Of a stretch of 64,000 nucleotides of DNA, positions 11,801 to 22,100 are shown in pieces (the stretch's first letter is position 1; each line of letters begins with the position of its first letter). The notes under the pieces were generated by a model that saw only the letters and a list, made by a program, of their open reading frames with translations, was not told the origin of the DNA and did no database searches. Position numbers and translations under genes: made by a program. This DNA comes from Haematococcus lacustris. Its lineage: Eukaryota > Chlorophyta > Chlorophyceae > Chlamydomonadales > Haematococcaceae. The DNA is taken from the NCBI GenBank assembly GCA_030144725.1, contig JASKMD010000001.1, positions 3,961,579 to 4,025,578 of the forward strand. Reading direction: 5' to 3'.

Positions 11801-14800
11801 CTGGTTCAGCGCAGTGTTTGGCTGCCCAGGCACCACTTGCTGCACTCCTGTGCTGCCCAGACGCAGAGGCGACACAGTGGGCAGGTCGGTGAGGCTGCTG
11901 TTGATCCACAGAGTGCCTTGACCCAGCCGCTCCTTGAAGAGGAGGGTGTGCACCCCTGCTGACTGGACCTGTGGAGGCATGCCAGGAGACAAGTGTCACT
12001 GTGGGGTTTGGGTTGAATTGGTTGGGTTGGTAGGGTCGGGTCGGGGAGGGGAGGGGCTTAAGGGAGCTTAGGCCAGCCTTTCATGCGGGGGAGCAGCTCA
12101 CTCACAGTCATGCCAAAGAAGATGTTGTCGGAGAGCCAAGCGGCTTGGGCTGCCACGCTGGGGATTGCGCTGATCTGGATAGCTGCCCACCAGGACAGGT
12201 AGCTGAACAGATCAGGGGGAACCACCACAGTGCTGCGCAGGATGAGGAGGGGGATGTTGCTGCCGGCTGAGGGCCTGCGAGGGATGGGGTGGGGAGCAGG
12301 ATGACAGGCCTGGCTGTGAGAAGCAGGTGGCAGAGAGGGGCAAGCCAGGGGGTGGCAGGGGTGATCCTAAGTTTCCTTTTTCGCACCTTAGCCACCACCT
12401 CTGCTGCCACTTCCAGCCCAGTCACCTCAGCCACAAGCCACCTCCTGCCCAGTGGTCCCCACGCCCTACTGGTAACATTATCCTACCCTTGAGCTAAATG
12501 GTCACATTCCAGGTGCTGGCCTGGTTGCTTTCTTTTGCATATACCCATGCGCCCTGACCCACCATCAGCCTTGTTGGCAGCCTTGCAACCCACCTTCCAT
12601 AGCGTACACACCACAGTGCTCCAGTGAGCATGCTGGAGGGCCACACTGCATCAGGGCCCAAAGGGGCATTGGCCAGCACCTGCAGCCAACAGCGTGGCTG
12701 CTGAGGGGCTGAGGGAAAGCTGCAGGTGCAAACCCACCATCAGCCATGTCCCCATCAAGGCCTGGCAGTCATTAACATGAAGCATAGGGCTTTCTGGCAA
12801 TGCTGCTACTCTCTGCTGCGGAACTGAAGCTGGGCGTTTTCTAGGTAGCAGCTGCGACACTGCAGGTCGTTTCCTTGAGCGTGAGACCAGATTGGTGTTT
12901 GCCCTCAAACCCCCTAGCAACTTAAACCCAACCCCAACCAGCCCCACCCCCAGCCCCACGCAGCCCCACCCACTCCCAGCCCCACCAAGTTCACAAAGCT
13001 GAGCCGCGGCCAGGCCAGGCCAGTAGCGTTTGTGTTCACCGTCACAAACACAGTCTGCAGTCCAAAGTCCAGCTCTGTCGGCCCCTGGCCCTGAGCCCGC
13101 CCCGCCACCACGCCCACCCCTGCCATGCCGGACTGGTCAGGCTGCCACCCAGGAGCAGCCACCATGAGCACGTCAGTGGTGAGTGTCACCCCGCCCTCTG
13201 GCCAGCCCTGGGCATCCACACTGATGTTGGCCAGCAGCTGCAGCACCAAGGGGCGGTATACCCCGGACCTGGAAGCTGAAGGATTGGGAATAGGGGATGG
13301 CTGGGCAGATGAGGGAGGAGGGGGGCGGGGCGGCTGGCCGGTTGGCGTCAGGGGCGGCAGCAGGGGCTGCAGGGACAGCAGTGCAGCCAGTAGCTGGGAC
13401 TGGGTTGCCACGGTGGTGCAGATGCACGGCGGGGTGGGGGGGCCAGGGCTGGGGGCGGCAGCAGGGGTGGCAGTGGGCGGGGGGCCGGAGCTGAGGGCGC
13501 CATGGGAGGGTCCAGCACCCGGGGCTGGCCAGCAGGTCAACTTGAGGTTGGTGGCAGTGATGGAGCGGCCTTGCCAGCGCGGCAGCATCAGATAGCCGGG
13601 TCCCACCTGAGGTGGTGGCAGTGCGGGAGGTGGCAGAGCAAGGGGGTATGGCACTGAGGGGGGGGTGGCAGAGCAAGGGGGGGTAGTATGGTGAAAGGCA
13701 GCAGGGCACGTTGCAGACTGCCTAGTGGGGAGGTTGGGGTGCCAAAGTGGAAGTTGCCTGCCAGTTGCAGGTGGGATGGGTAGCCCAGCAGGCCTCCTGA
13801 CACTGCAGGGGCAGGTGCCACACTGCCTGGCGGCTTGCAGGGTCAAAAGCGGACACCTGGCCCTCACGCTACACCCATTGCATGGGCCCCATGGCACCCA
13901 CCCTCTGCTGCTGCTGCTGCACCTGACCTGATGCTGCTCCTGCTGGCTGCCTACGGCTGCATCTTGTATGGATGCTCTGCCACTGCCCCCAGCTGTTCCT
14001 GGTCTGGCCTGTTCAGCCAGTGGCAGATGGCTCAGCGCTGCTGCTATGCCCAACTGAACCAGTTTCTGCGGCACGACAGGACTTGCTGGTGTTGTTCACC
14101 CTGCGACCACATCGGCCACTGTGCTACACTGGTTGTGCTGGCAAACACTGCCTGCCTCAGCTTCCCTGCAGCTTCCTGCCTTGGCCCTTGAGCCACGGCG
14201 CCAGCCTGGCTACTGCACATTAGGGCAATGATGAAACGCTGACCAGCAGGCAGCCCAGCACTGGGATGGGGAACACAACCCCAAGGGGTTGGTGCGCATG
14301 CCTTGAGCAGGGCAGCATTCTGAACAAAACGTCAGCTAGCGGTGAAGCTGACTCACAGTATGGACATACTTGCATGCTTGCTTGGCATGGCATGCAGATG
14401 CATGGTGCTGGCATTGCATTGCATGGCGACACTAAGCAACGATTCTGTGGCTGCCAGGCAGGGTGCTGGAAACAGCTGAGGCGAGAGAGAGTGGGGTGGA
14501 TATGGGAGGTGAAGGTGGAGCGGGGGAGAGTGCCTGATGTGATTGAGAGTGAGGTGGCTGAGGGGTGCTGAAGTGGAGCCGCAGTGGTGCTGCACACCTG
14601 TGGTGCGCCCCATGCTGTGTCTGAGTCCCCAGCTAGCGCGCACGCTCTGCTTTGGAACATGGCGAGGAGGGCAGAGGAGCAGGAATCCATCAGGAAGGTC
14701 ACATTGAGGAGCAGCAGCTGACCGGTGGTGGCTTGCGAAAGCAAGCCGGTGGGTATTGGGGCTGCAAATGGGGTGCTGGCGTTGGCTGCAGCTGGGGCCG

Positions 14801-15215
14801 ACTCAAGTGTGGCATCTGTCAGCAACACCGTCAAGCTTTCCAGCAGCAGTGCCTTGCCTGCACATCGCACACATGGCCCTTTCAAACAAAACAGCCCCAA
14901 AGCCCCAATGAGGGCCACATGCCACAGCACGTGGTGCGCACCCGAGGCAACCGTGAATATGCTAGAGCGCGCTGCGGGCCATGTGATGACAGCCGGGGGG
15001 AGCTCCGCTGCTGGGCCAGCGATCCTCCCTTCCGACAGGGCCAAGGTCTGAGATAAGTCCAGCACATACGTGCCAGGACTTAAGGACAGCTCCACTGCGC
15101 CTGTGGTGCCAGTGGCCGCGGTGAGGAGGGCAGTGAGGTTGGTCTCCTGGCACAACGTGCGCCCAAGGACGCTAAGGCATGCCAGGAGCATCCATCCGTG
15201 CGCCCAGCGTGTCAT
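1537..15215 (-). CDS. Receptor-like TKL-type protein kinase, multi-exon
   Basis: Predicted single-pass membrane kinase read on the minus strand. It starts at ATG 15215 with a hydrophobic signal peptide ending near the residues LCQ. An N-glycosylation-rich ectodomain follows (15215 to about 10800), then one membrane helix (AVVVVCCSLFLLGLVGLLTF, near 10800) followed by basic residues. After a long linker (9410-10516) comes a kinase domain with Gly-loop GQGNFGVV, VAIK lysine, catalytic loop HGDLSSGN, DFG and SPE. The catalytic loop has His-Gly-Asp in place of His-Arg-Asp. The tail is low-complexity (polyQ, Ala-Ala-Gly, Ser/Pro, KDKDKD) and runs to the stop at 1537. Thirteen exon joins keep phase. 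Exons between 13606 and 14598 and below 3557 are not resolved. TKL kinases with ectodomains are known in volvocine algae; ligand and substrate cannot be told. It could instead be two genes, but no internal start or stop break is seen. Confidence 0.65.
1947..1980 (-). repeat. CTG/CAG tract coding polyglutamine
   Basis: Eleven CTG triplets on the plus strand read as glutamines in the receptor kinase C-terminal tail. A second short tract lies near 2638-2660. A hexamer run near 1668-1702 codes an alternating Lys-Asp stretch just before the C terminus. Confidence 0.75.
3735..3890 (-). repeat. Tandem ~45-48 bp coding repeat in kinase tail
   Basis: Three to four near-copies of a unit that reads in the kinase frame as SSSRSGL plus a proline-rich spacer ending TPHTS. 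It lies in exon 3557-3983, downstream of the kinase domain. The repeat keeps phase, so it is a protein repeat rather than an intronic minisatellite. Confidence 0.6.
4048..4215 (-). repeat. 9-bp CCCCTGCTG minisatellite coding Ala-Ala-Gly repeats
   Basis: About 18 imperfect copies of a nonamer. In the frame of exon 4041-4529 it codes Ala-Ala-Gly repeats directly after a glutamine run and a proline-rich stretch. The array reaches the 3' end of the exon, so it borders a donor site (AGA|GTGAGT). Confidence 0.7.
4437..4472 (-). repeat. CTG/CAG tract, 12 glutamines after the kinase domain
   Basis: Twelve uninterrupted triplets that read as Q12, thirteen residues after the last kinase helix motif (VDVLYTLEAM). 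Confidence 0.8.
5677..5721 (+). repeat. CTG trinucleotide tract in kinase intron
   Basis: About 14 CTG triplets lie between kinase exons 5510-5572 and 5975-6070, so this tract is intronic. A shorter CTG/CCG-mixed tract follows at 5838-5881. Confidence 0.75.
7492..7666 (+). repeat. GGATCA hexamer array in kinase intron
   Basis: About 29 perfect copies of a hexanucleotide, preceded by a short CCTAAG hexamer run (about 7464-7489). It sits in the intron between the kinase exons at 7286-7361 and 7857-8007. The open frames it creates on both strands are repeat artefacts. Confidence 0.9.
8802..8877 (+). repeat. GGTGAG-type hexamer array in kinase intron
   Basis: About 12 copies with some GGGGAAGGTGAG variants, in the 142-bp intron between the Gly-loop exon (8884-8980) and the VAIK exon (8641-8741). 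The array begins only a few bases from the donor site, so much of this intron is repeat. Confidence 0.85.
10724..15215 (-). other. Signal peptide, ectodomain and transmembrane exons of the receptor kinase
   Basis: Exons supported by splice signals and phase: 14598-15215 (206 codons, signal peptide), 12986-13606, 12594-12679, 12106-12274 and 10724-11968. The last four join in phases 0, 2 and 0, giving a continuous protein. A further piece near 13690-13803 (contains LQLAGNFHFGTP) is probably coding, but its borders do not join cleanly to the signal-peptide exon. The ectodomain is leucine/valine rich with short beta-strand-like stretches and NVT/NLT/NSS sequons. I recognise no named ectodomain family. 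Confidence 0.6.
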
Positions 15216-16421
15216 TCACGGCACTGCATTGGCGAACCCAGGTGTGCTGTGATGGGTTGTACTGCTAGTGCTGCTAGCCCTACGAATGCAGGCAGCTCTT
15301 CTCTAAGGCCGTGCCGCACCCGCGAAAAACCTGGAGCATGACGCTGCCATGTTGGATGGTATTTTCTGTGCTTTACATAGCTATGCCGCCAGCCTAGTAT
15401 GGCTGATGAGCAAATAAGGCATTAGCTGGTCTCATAGCAGCAAAAACATGGAAGGTGTACACATCTCTGACCAAAGGTCTTGGATTAGCCAATCGCACAT
15501 CTACCAGGCGCTCTACCATTGGCTAACATCACCACACGTCGTGCTTAGTCCACCGTTCGGCTTTGTGGTAAGTGCAACGACATTATAATTGTGGGATCGT
15601 AAAAATTGTAGTTTAGTACGATCGTGGCTGAAGCTCGCGACCCCTCGCCCTCGGGCTCGGCCGCAGCATTCACAGGCATATACGAGGCGCTCAATTTCAA
15701 AAGAGCTCAATTGTGTGACATGAAGGCGAACTGTGTGACATGAAGCCTGAGGCCGTCTTAGCGGACGATCATGATTGCGCGCCAGCGATCACCCAGCCGG
15801 CCAGGTTTGCAATCATGAAGGCGAAAATGGCCACGCTAGCTGTCACTTTCGGCGGCGCTACCGCACTTTAGGATCTAACGAGATGATTGGCGTTGCACGC
15901 ATTGTTATTGTTGCGTGCTCGTCTCCTGAATGTGAACTGATTGTGTGAGACTGCTGGTTTAGATCTTAGGAAAATTGCGTTGTGAGTACACTTCAACATG
16001 TTCACTGGCTCCGAGAATCGAGTAAATCGAGGTTGTGGCATTCCAAACATGGATTGAGTGAAATGACCCCTCTTTCTCATTTAAAGACGCATATGTCATC
16101 TGTATTGTCGCAAAGACTTACTTACACTAGCTCCACGCCCAGCATAGAATATGAAGCCAAGCTGCCAATAGGGGCGCACCCTGGACCGATCACACTATGC
16201 GGGGCAAACGTCGGGGCCAATCGCCGCAGACTCAGTGCATCAGCTCCCTGTGACAGGGCACGTTTATTACAAAGCCTGCCATCATGAGGATCCGTCAAAA
16301 CTTGCCCATACTCCATGCAGGCTCCATGCAGACCCATGAGTTCATGAAGGCTGGGTCACACAGACCAGCAGCATCACCCAAGCATACGGCCTGGGTCAGC
16401 GCTCCCACCCTCTGCACCAAC
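15216..16421. other. Intergenic: kinase upstream region and 3' flank of the RGG gene
   Basis: No gene seen. It should contain the promoter of the receptor kinase (start at 15215) and the 3' end of the gene at 16422. A minus-strand A-box-like stretch (TAGCCAATGGTAGAGCGCC, near 15502-15530) resembles the 5' half of a tRNA, but no B box follows. The composition is less GC-rich than in the neighbouring genes. Confidence 0.5.
16267..16271 (-). terminator. TGTAA poly(A) motif for the RGG-protein gene
   Basis: TGTAA on the minus strand about 150 bp downstream of the stop at 16422. TGTAA is the usual poly(A) signal in volvocine algae. The distance fits a normal 3' UTR. Confidence 0.45.
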
Positions 16422-18310
16422 CTAGTGCCAGGGCCGATCTACACTGGCCTCCTGGTCCAGCTTCCCGCCAGCTTCCTCAGGATCACCCCCAAGGCCCCCT
16501 TCCACCGCCCTCAACCCCTCCTCCAGCTGCTCCGCAAGACTCAGCTTCCCAGCCACCCCCTCCTGCCCTACAGGCGGGTGTGCTGTGTGGCTGATGTCGG
16601 CTGGCTGTTGGCTGTCAGTTGTGCTTGCCCCCGCCTGACCAGGAGTTGCTGCATCACATTTTGACACCATGACAGCACCCTCTGCACTGGACACTGCCTC
16701 GCCAGCCAGGTCACCAACAGCTGGAGTGCTGGCAGCAGCAGCTGAGTCATTGGCAATCTCGAGCCCCCTATCAACCGGGGAGGGGAGGGGAGGCAGAGCA
16801 GAGGGGACCTGTTTGCGCGCTTGCGTCAGAGCGGGCCCAGCCCGGCGCAGCCGAGGTGCCAGCAGGCCTGTCCAGGGGTCCTGGCTGAAGCTGGGCTTGT
16901 AGTAGGCGGCGATGGACCCCCCAGCACCTCGGCCCCCTCCCCTGCCGCCATGGGCCCCCCCATGCCCATGCCCTCGCCCCTGCCCCTGCCCCTGCTCCCC
17001 CGCGCCTCTGCCCCTGCCCCCACCCCCTCCCCCAGCGCCCCCCCTCCCCCGGCCCCTTCCCCCAGATCCAGCGATGTCCACCCCACCCCCTGCATTGAAA
17101 CGTGTGATCTCACTCGTGCGTGGCACTTTGGGGGCAGCAACGTACCCGCCAGCTGCAGCCCCCTCTGCCCCCCATTGGTCCTGGCAGGGGCCAGCAGCCG
17201 GCCATGACTGTGATGCAGGCCCTGGCCCCGACCCTGCTGGCGGACCTGACCCCTGGAGAGGCTGCCAGCTGCTGGGCATGTGGGGCCAAGGCGGGCGGGG
17301 CCCTTGCTGCCATGTTGGGGGGCCCTGCCAGGGCTGCTGGCAGGTGGGTGGGGGGGGGCGGGCAGGGCCCTGACCAGGACGGGGGAGGGGGCCTGGCGGC
17401 AGGGGGAGGGCCAGGAGGGGGACGGGGGCCTGACCCTGGGTTCATGGACAACCGCATGGGCATGGGGGGGGCGGCTGGAGGCTGGGCGCTGGGCAGTGAA
17501 GCTCTGCTGCTGTCAATAGTCTTCTGGTCTGCGGCCAACAAGTGGGCAGGAAAGCTGGCAGGTAGGGCAACAAGGCGAGCAAGCAGGCAGGCAGGCAGGG
17601 ATGGGTCTTAGTAACAACAACAGCGTACTTGATGTTGTGTGACCATGAGTGAGGGTGACTCCTCCCCACCGTGTGTGACCATTAAGTAGGGGGCAGCCTG
17701 ACCCTGTCCCCTGCCTCTTGTCCACCAGTGGCTGCGATTGAGCACCTTGCCAGACCAATCCGAGCGGCTCTGCCACAAGTTGCTGTGCGAGGTATCCCAG
17801 ACCATGGCCTGCCAGGCTCCTACATCCCCTCCCTACCCGCCCCATGCCGTGATGACCTCCCTCCCCTCTCACTACCCTCCCCATGCCTTGATGACCTCCC
17901 TCCCCCATGCAAGCAGCACTGGGTCAAAACACACGGCAGCCTAGGGGCAAGGATGACATGGCAGGCACCACAGGTCAGATCAGGCAAGGCCCACGGGCCC
18001 AGCAGGTGTTGAGCTCCGTAGGCAAGAAGTGGAGCAGCATGTGGAAGGGAGTTGGGCGAAAGGGGGGCCTACCTTGTGCACCTCTGCCTGCGCGTTGGCC
18101 AGCTCCTGGTGCAAAAGCAGCTAGTGGGTCACTGCATGCCAGCAGCGAGCACAGGTGGTTGTGAGTTGTGGAGGTTTGGTGTTGCGAGTTGTGCTGCGAT
18201 CATGCGATGTTGGCCATCTTGACCTGTAGTATGAAAAGGTGGCTGCAGGTGCAGCGGCTTCCTCATCCACAAACGGGTTGAACAATCCTACAACCCGCAG
18301 CAGATGCGAT
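16422..18310 (-). CDS. Glycine/arginine-rich (RGG) protein of unknown function
   Basis: The terminal exon runs from about 17279 or further upstream to the stop at 16422. It holds a conserved-looking segment (TSEITRFNAGGGVDIAG), a long GRGRGRGG / GHGHGG tract typical of RNA-binding RGG boxes, a short motif AYYKPSFSQDPWTGLLAPR, and an acidic Gly/Glu-rich C terminus. Upstream pieces that look coding are LFNPFVDEEAAAPAATFSYY (ends at a donor near 18236), AMVWDTSHSNLWQSRSDWSG (about 17744-17806) and a proline-rich stretch at 17280-17541. Their joins are not resolved, so the 5' end is approximate. I do not recognise the family. RNA binding is inferred from composition only. Confidence 0.4.
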
Positions 18311-18545
18311 GTGGGCTACACTGCCCAAAGCCCCGCAGCCGGCGAGGTCTACGCGTCACCTGACATTCAAGACTGTCTGCGATCCATGTCCGTGCGGTAG
18401 CGTTATGTCAGCCCTCAACCCGTCAATGTTCAAGCGCCACACCTGACGGGGGACAAACGACGGCAAAGAACGCAACAGTTCGCGCATGCGCGTCCTTCTA
18501 TTACTAGGTATCAGCCTATGCAGTTCCTGCAAAGTTTACAACTTG

Positions 18546-18550
18546 TTACA
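18546..18550 (-). terminator. Candidate TGTAA poly(A) motif for the hydrolase
   Basis: TGTAA on the minus strand about 575 bp beyond the hydrolase stop; a second lies at 18536-18540. This is the nearest such motif I found downstream. Confidence 0.3.
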
Positions 18551-18743
18551 TTGTCCGTGGTGTTTATTCGACATGTTTTGCATGTCACGGCGCACCTTTC
18601 TACAGCCCCATACGCATGTGAATACATGTGAATGTATGTACGGGATAAACACAACTCATGTGATACGTAATCAACTCAATTGCAACCCTTCTGGGTCATC
18701 CCCCCGACCCCCATGCTGTGTGCTGGCCCTGCGCCCCTCCCCA

Positions 18744-18860
18744 GGTGTGTGGCCGCGACCTGAAGCTGCACCCCAAGCGCCTGGCCCTCAGCCTCCATAG
18801 CAAACCCCTGCTGACCAAATGCCTGGAGGACTGTGGCGCCATCAATGAGGATGGTGGGCG
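18744..18860 (+). other. Isolated putative exon on the plus strand
   Basis: After a good acceptor (CCCCAG at about 18743) a frame reads GRDLKLHPKRLALSLHSKP and LLTKCLEDCGAINEDG before a possible donor (GATG|GTGGGC). The codon usage looks coding. No partner exon was found on this strand, and the flanking genes are on the other strand. It may be a fragment of a duplicated gene or chance. Confidence 0.25.
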
Positions 18861-18948
18861 ACCAGGGCCGGGCTGCCTGCTACCCCGACTCTGAACCCCT
18901 ACCCCACCCCTTTCCCCAATTGTGGCTTGCTGGCTCCTCCCCTCCCCC

Positions 18949-19110
18949 TCCCCTCTTCTTCGCCTCCCCCTCCCCTCTTCTTCGCCTCCCCCTCCCCTCT
19001 TCTTCGCCTCCTCCTCCCCTCTTCTTCGCCTCCTCCTCCCCTCTTCTTCGCCTCCTCCTCCCCTCCTCCTCCTTCCCTCTTCTTCGCCTCCTCTTCCCCC
19101 TCCTCCTCTC
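18949..19110 (+). repeat. CT-rich ~24-bp minisatellite
   Basis: About seven copies of a unit of the form CCCCTCTTCTTCGCCTCCTC, ending 15 bp before the stop codon of the hydrolase gene on the opposite strand. On that gene's strand it is a purine-only GA-rich run that begins the 3' UTR. Confidence 0.8.
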
Positions 19111-19124
19111 CTCCCCCCCACACA

Positions 19125-22100
19125 TCACGCAGGGGTCTGCAGTTGCGTCTGGAAGAACGTGATGATGCGATCCCACGCCGCCCGCACATCCTCATCCGTA
19201 GCCACAGTGCCGTTCTGAGCCCCTGCACCAGAACACGCAACCCAAGCAGTTGGCAGAACTGCGCGCTGCAGCTGAACGTGAGCTGTGGCCGCCAACAACC
19301 TCCAGCTGAACCTCCAGCTGGCAATCCCAATGTGCCAGCTGGCTGGTGGCAAGAGACAGGCAACCCAAGCAGCTGGTGGCACTGGGCAGCTCGACATGCA
19401 TTGTGAGCGACAGCTGCCTCCAGCTGGTGCTACCTCCAGCTTGCCATCACAGGGCGGCATCTGGCAGCTGGCAGAACATGCACAAACCACGCAAGACCGT
19501 GGAAGACTGCGCGCTGCAGCTTGACATGAAGTGTGAGCAACGGTTGCCTCCAGCTGGAGCTACCTCCAGGGGTTAGGGAGGGACCCCACAGAAACCATGC
19601 CAAACCAGGCAGCTGGTAACAGAAGCTGGGGACACGGAGGGGGCACTGAGTGCTTGCTGATGGGGGGCGGTGGTGGTGGCAGTGAGCAGGCTGGGGCATG
19701 CCCTTAACACCATTATGCCAAGGGCCAGGGAGGCGTTTGGCCGACTCCTTCTCTACACTGACCCTGATTCTAAAGTACACTGTGCTGTGCCCTTCATCCA
19801 ACACCCTCATCGCTGGCCTGGCTCTGCGGTATCGTAGGCTGGCACCCTGCCGCCCGCTAAACAGCAGCCCAAGCTGCTTCCGCAACCACCCCATTTGCCG
19901 GGATCAGACCCCACCCATGTGCCGGGTCCAGGCCCACACGCTACACCCCTAAGAAGTGCTCGAGCTGGCAGGCAGGGGGCAGCCCAACACGCCCCTATCA
20001 CGCCACATGCCCTCACCCCACCCCACCCTACTCAGTCTTTACGCCACTGCCGCTTGGAAGTCAGGTGGTGGAGGTCGGCTTTTGACCAAGGTGCCATTAG
20101 GCAAGGTGGTCCCTAGGTCTTCACGTGCCCACACCCCACCCCACCCTGCCGCAACGCTTACAAGCCCACTGACACCCTCAGACCCCAACCAGAAGAAGAA
20201 GAAGAAGAAGAGGAAGAAGAAGACTACTCCGGTATTCACCGGCGTGCATTGAGGGAGAAGCTACCGCCTGGGGCGCGGTCTACTCGCACCGTACCCCCCC
20301 ACCCACCCTCAGACCCCAACCCCAGCCGCACTCACTCTTCACCATGGCAACGCCCGCCTCGCCCACAATCTGGTTCAAGAAGCCGTGCGGAGCAGACGGG
20401 AAGATGCGCAGGTCGATGTTGCCGCCAGCCGCCCGGATCTTCTGTGCCACTGTTGCTGCTGTCTGCGCAGGGCGCAGCAGGCAGGGGCACAGGGGGGGCA
20501 AAGGCAGGCACGCACATGTTTACTCTTGTAAAGGCTGCCTCTGGGCCCCTTGCTCAGTGTCCTGCCGCCTGACACGGGCACGGCGGTTGCCAGGGCGGCG
20601 GGCGAAAGTGAAGCAAGCACATGTTTACGCTTCCACTGTCTCTTGCAGTCAAACCTTTATCCGACATGCCTGTTGCTGCTGCAACCCAACTCACAACCTG
20701 GCCTATGACCCGGCCTTTGGCCGGGCAGCAGTGCAGCAAGCACATGGTGACTCATCCACTTGCATACGTTACACACGGTCTGCTGCCTGCTGCTGCTGCA
20801 CCCCACCCCGCTAGCCACCACCTTGGCTCGGCCCTTGACCCGGCCTATAGCCCGGCCTTTAGCCTGGCCCTTGACCCGTCCCACATGCCAAGTTTCAGAC
20901 TTTCACTATCAAGTATTTTAAAGCAAGCAAGCCCTTAACCTGCACTAGTGCCGGCTCTTGACCCGGTCCTGGGCGCCACTCACTGCAGGGTCGGAGAAGC
21001 CCATGTTCCTGTCCTTGCCGCCAAAGGTGGCCAGGATAGGGATCTTGATCTCCTCAACCTGCACAACAAATCGAAAGCAGGGGCTTCAGGGGTGGGTGGG
21101 TGGGTACATGGTGGGGGGAGAGGGGTGTGTCGGCAGCAGCAGTGCCAGCAGTGGGAGGGGCAGTGCCCTCAAGCCCTCAAGCAAGCAGCAGCCAGTGGGT
21201 CTGGGGAGGGCCCCCCCTTCCTTCCTTTCCTTTCCTCTTCTTCTCCTTCAGTGACCACCGCCTCACAAACCACAAAACAGTTCTGGCATCACACCCCGCC
21301 ATGCCATGCCTCAGTGTGACGCAGTGTGCCTAAGTGTGCCTCAGTATGCCTAAGTGTGACGCAGTGTGACTATGCCTCCCCACACACCCTACCCCCTGCC
21401 CCTTGCTAACCCTAACCCTACCACCTAACTTCCCAGCTTCTTCCCAATCCTCTACTTTCCTTTTCCCAGCCCAGTGTAAACGCGCCCCACCCCCCTGGGC
21501 CCTCACCTGAAACTGCTGGGGGTTAGGCGTGCCGTAATTGGGTGCAGCGGCCACTATGAGGGGCACTTTTTGGGCCGCTGCAAAGCTCAGCGCACCTCCC
21601 ATGCAAAATCCTGCAGCCACATGCCCATTCATGGGTAGGGGTAGGGGTAGGGGTAGGGGTAGGGGTAGGGGTAGGGGTAGGGGTAGGGGTAGGGGTAGGG
21701 GTAGGGGTAGGGGTAGGGGTAGGGGTAGGGGTAGGGGTAGGGGTAGGGGTAGGGGTAGGGGTAGGGGTAGGGGTAGGGGTAGGGGTAGGGGTAGGGGTAG
21801 GGGTAGGGGTAGGGGTAGGGGTAGGGGTAGGGGAAGGGGTAGGGGTAGGGGTAGGGGTAGGGGTAGGGGTAGGGGTAGGGGTAGGGGTAGGGGTAGGGGT
21901 AGGGGTAGGCAGGCGAGTTTTTATGCCCATGCGGGCAGCAGATCTGGAGGAGGCAAGGTGAGGAAATTCGGGTATGATTAAAGTGAGGCCAGCAGCTTGC
22001 GTACAAGCTGACCTTAACATGCGTACAGGCTGACCTTTACATGGACAGGGGCCATTCTTCAGTGCCCATGCAGGCAGCACAGCCAGTCACCTGCATGGCT

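Noticed and set aside
15480..15560. tRNA gene on the minus strand
   Set aside because: An A-box-like stretch is present, but no B box and no foldable cloverleaf could be found.
21633..21908. Interstitial telomere repeat
   Set aside because: The unit is GGGGTA, not TTAGGG or TTTTAGGG, and it lies inside a gene; the short CCCTAA-like stretch near 21410 is too brief to count.
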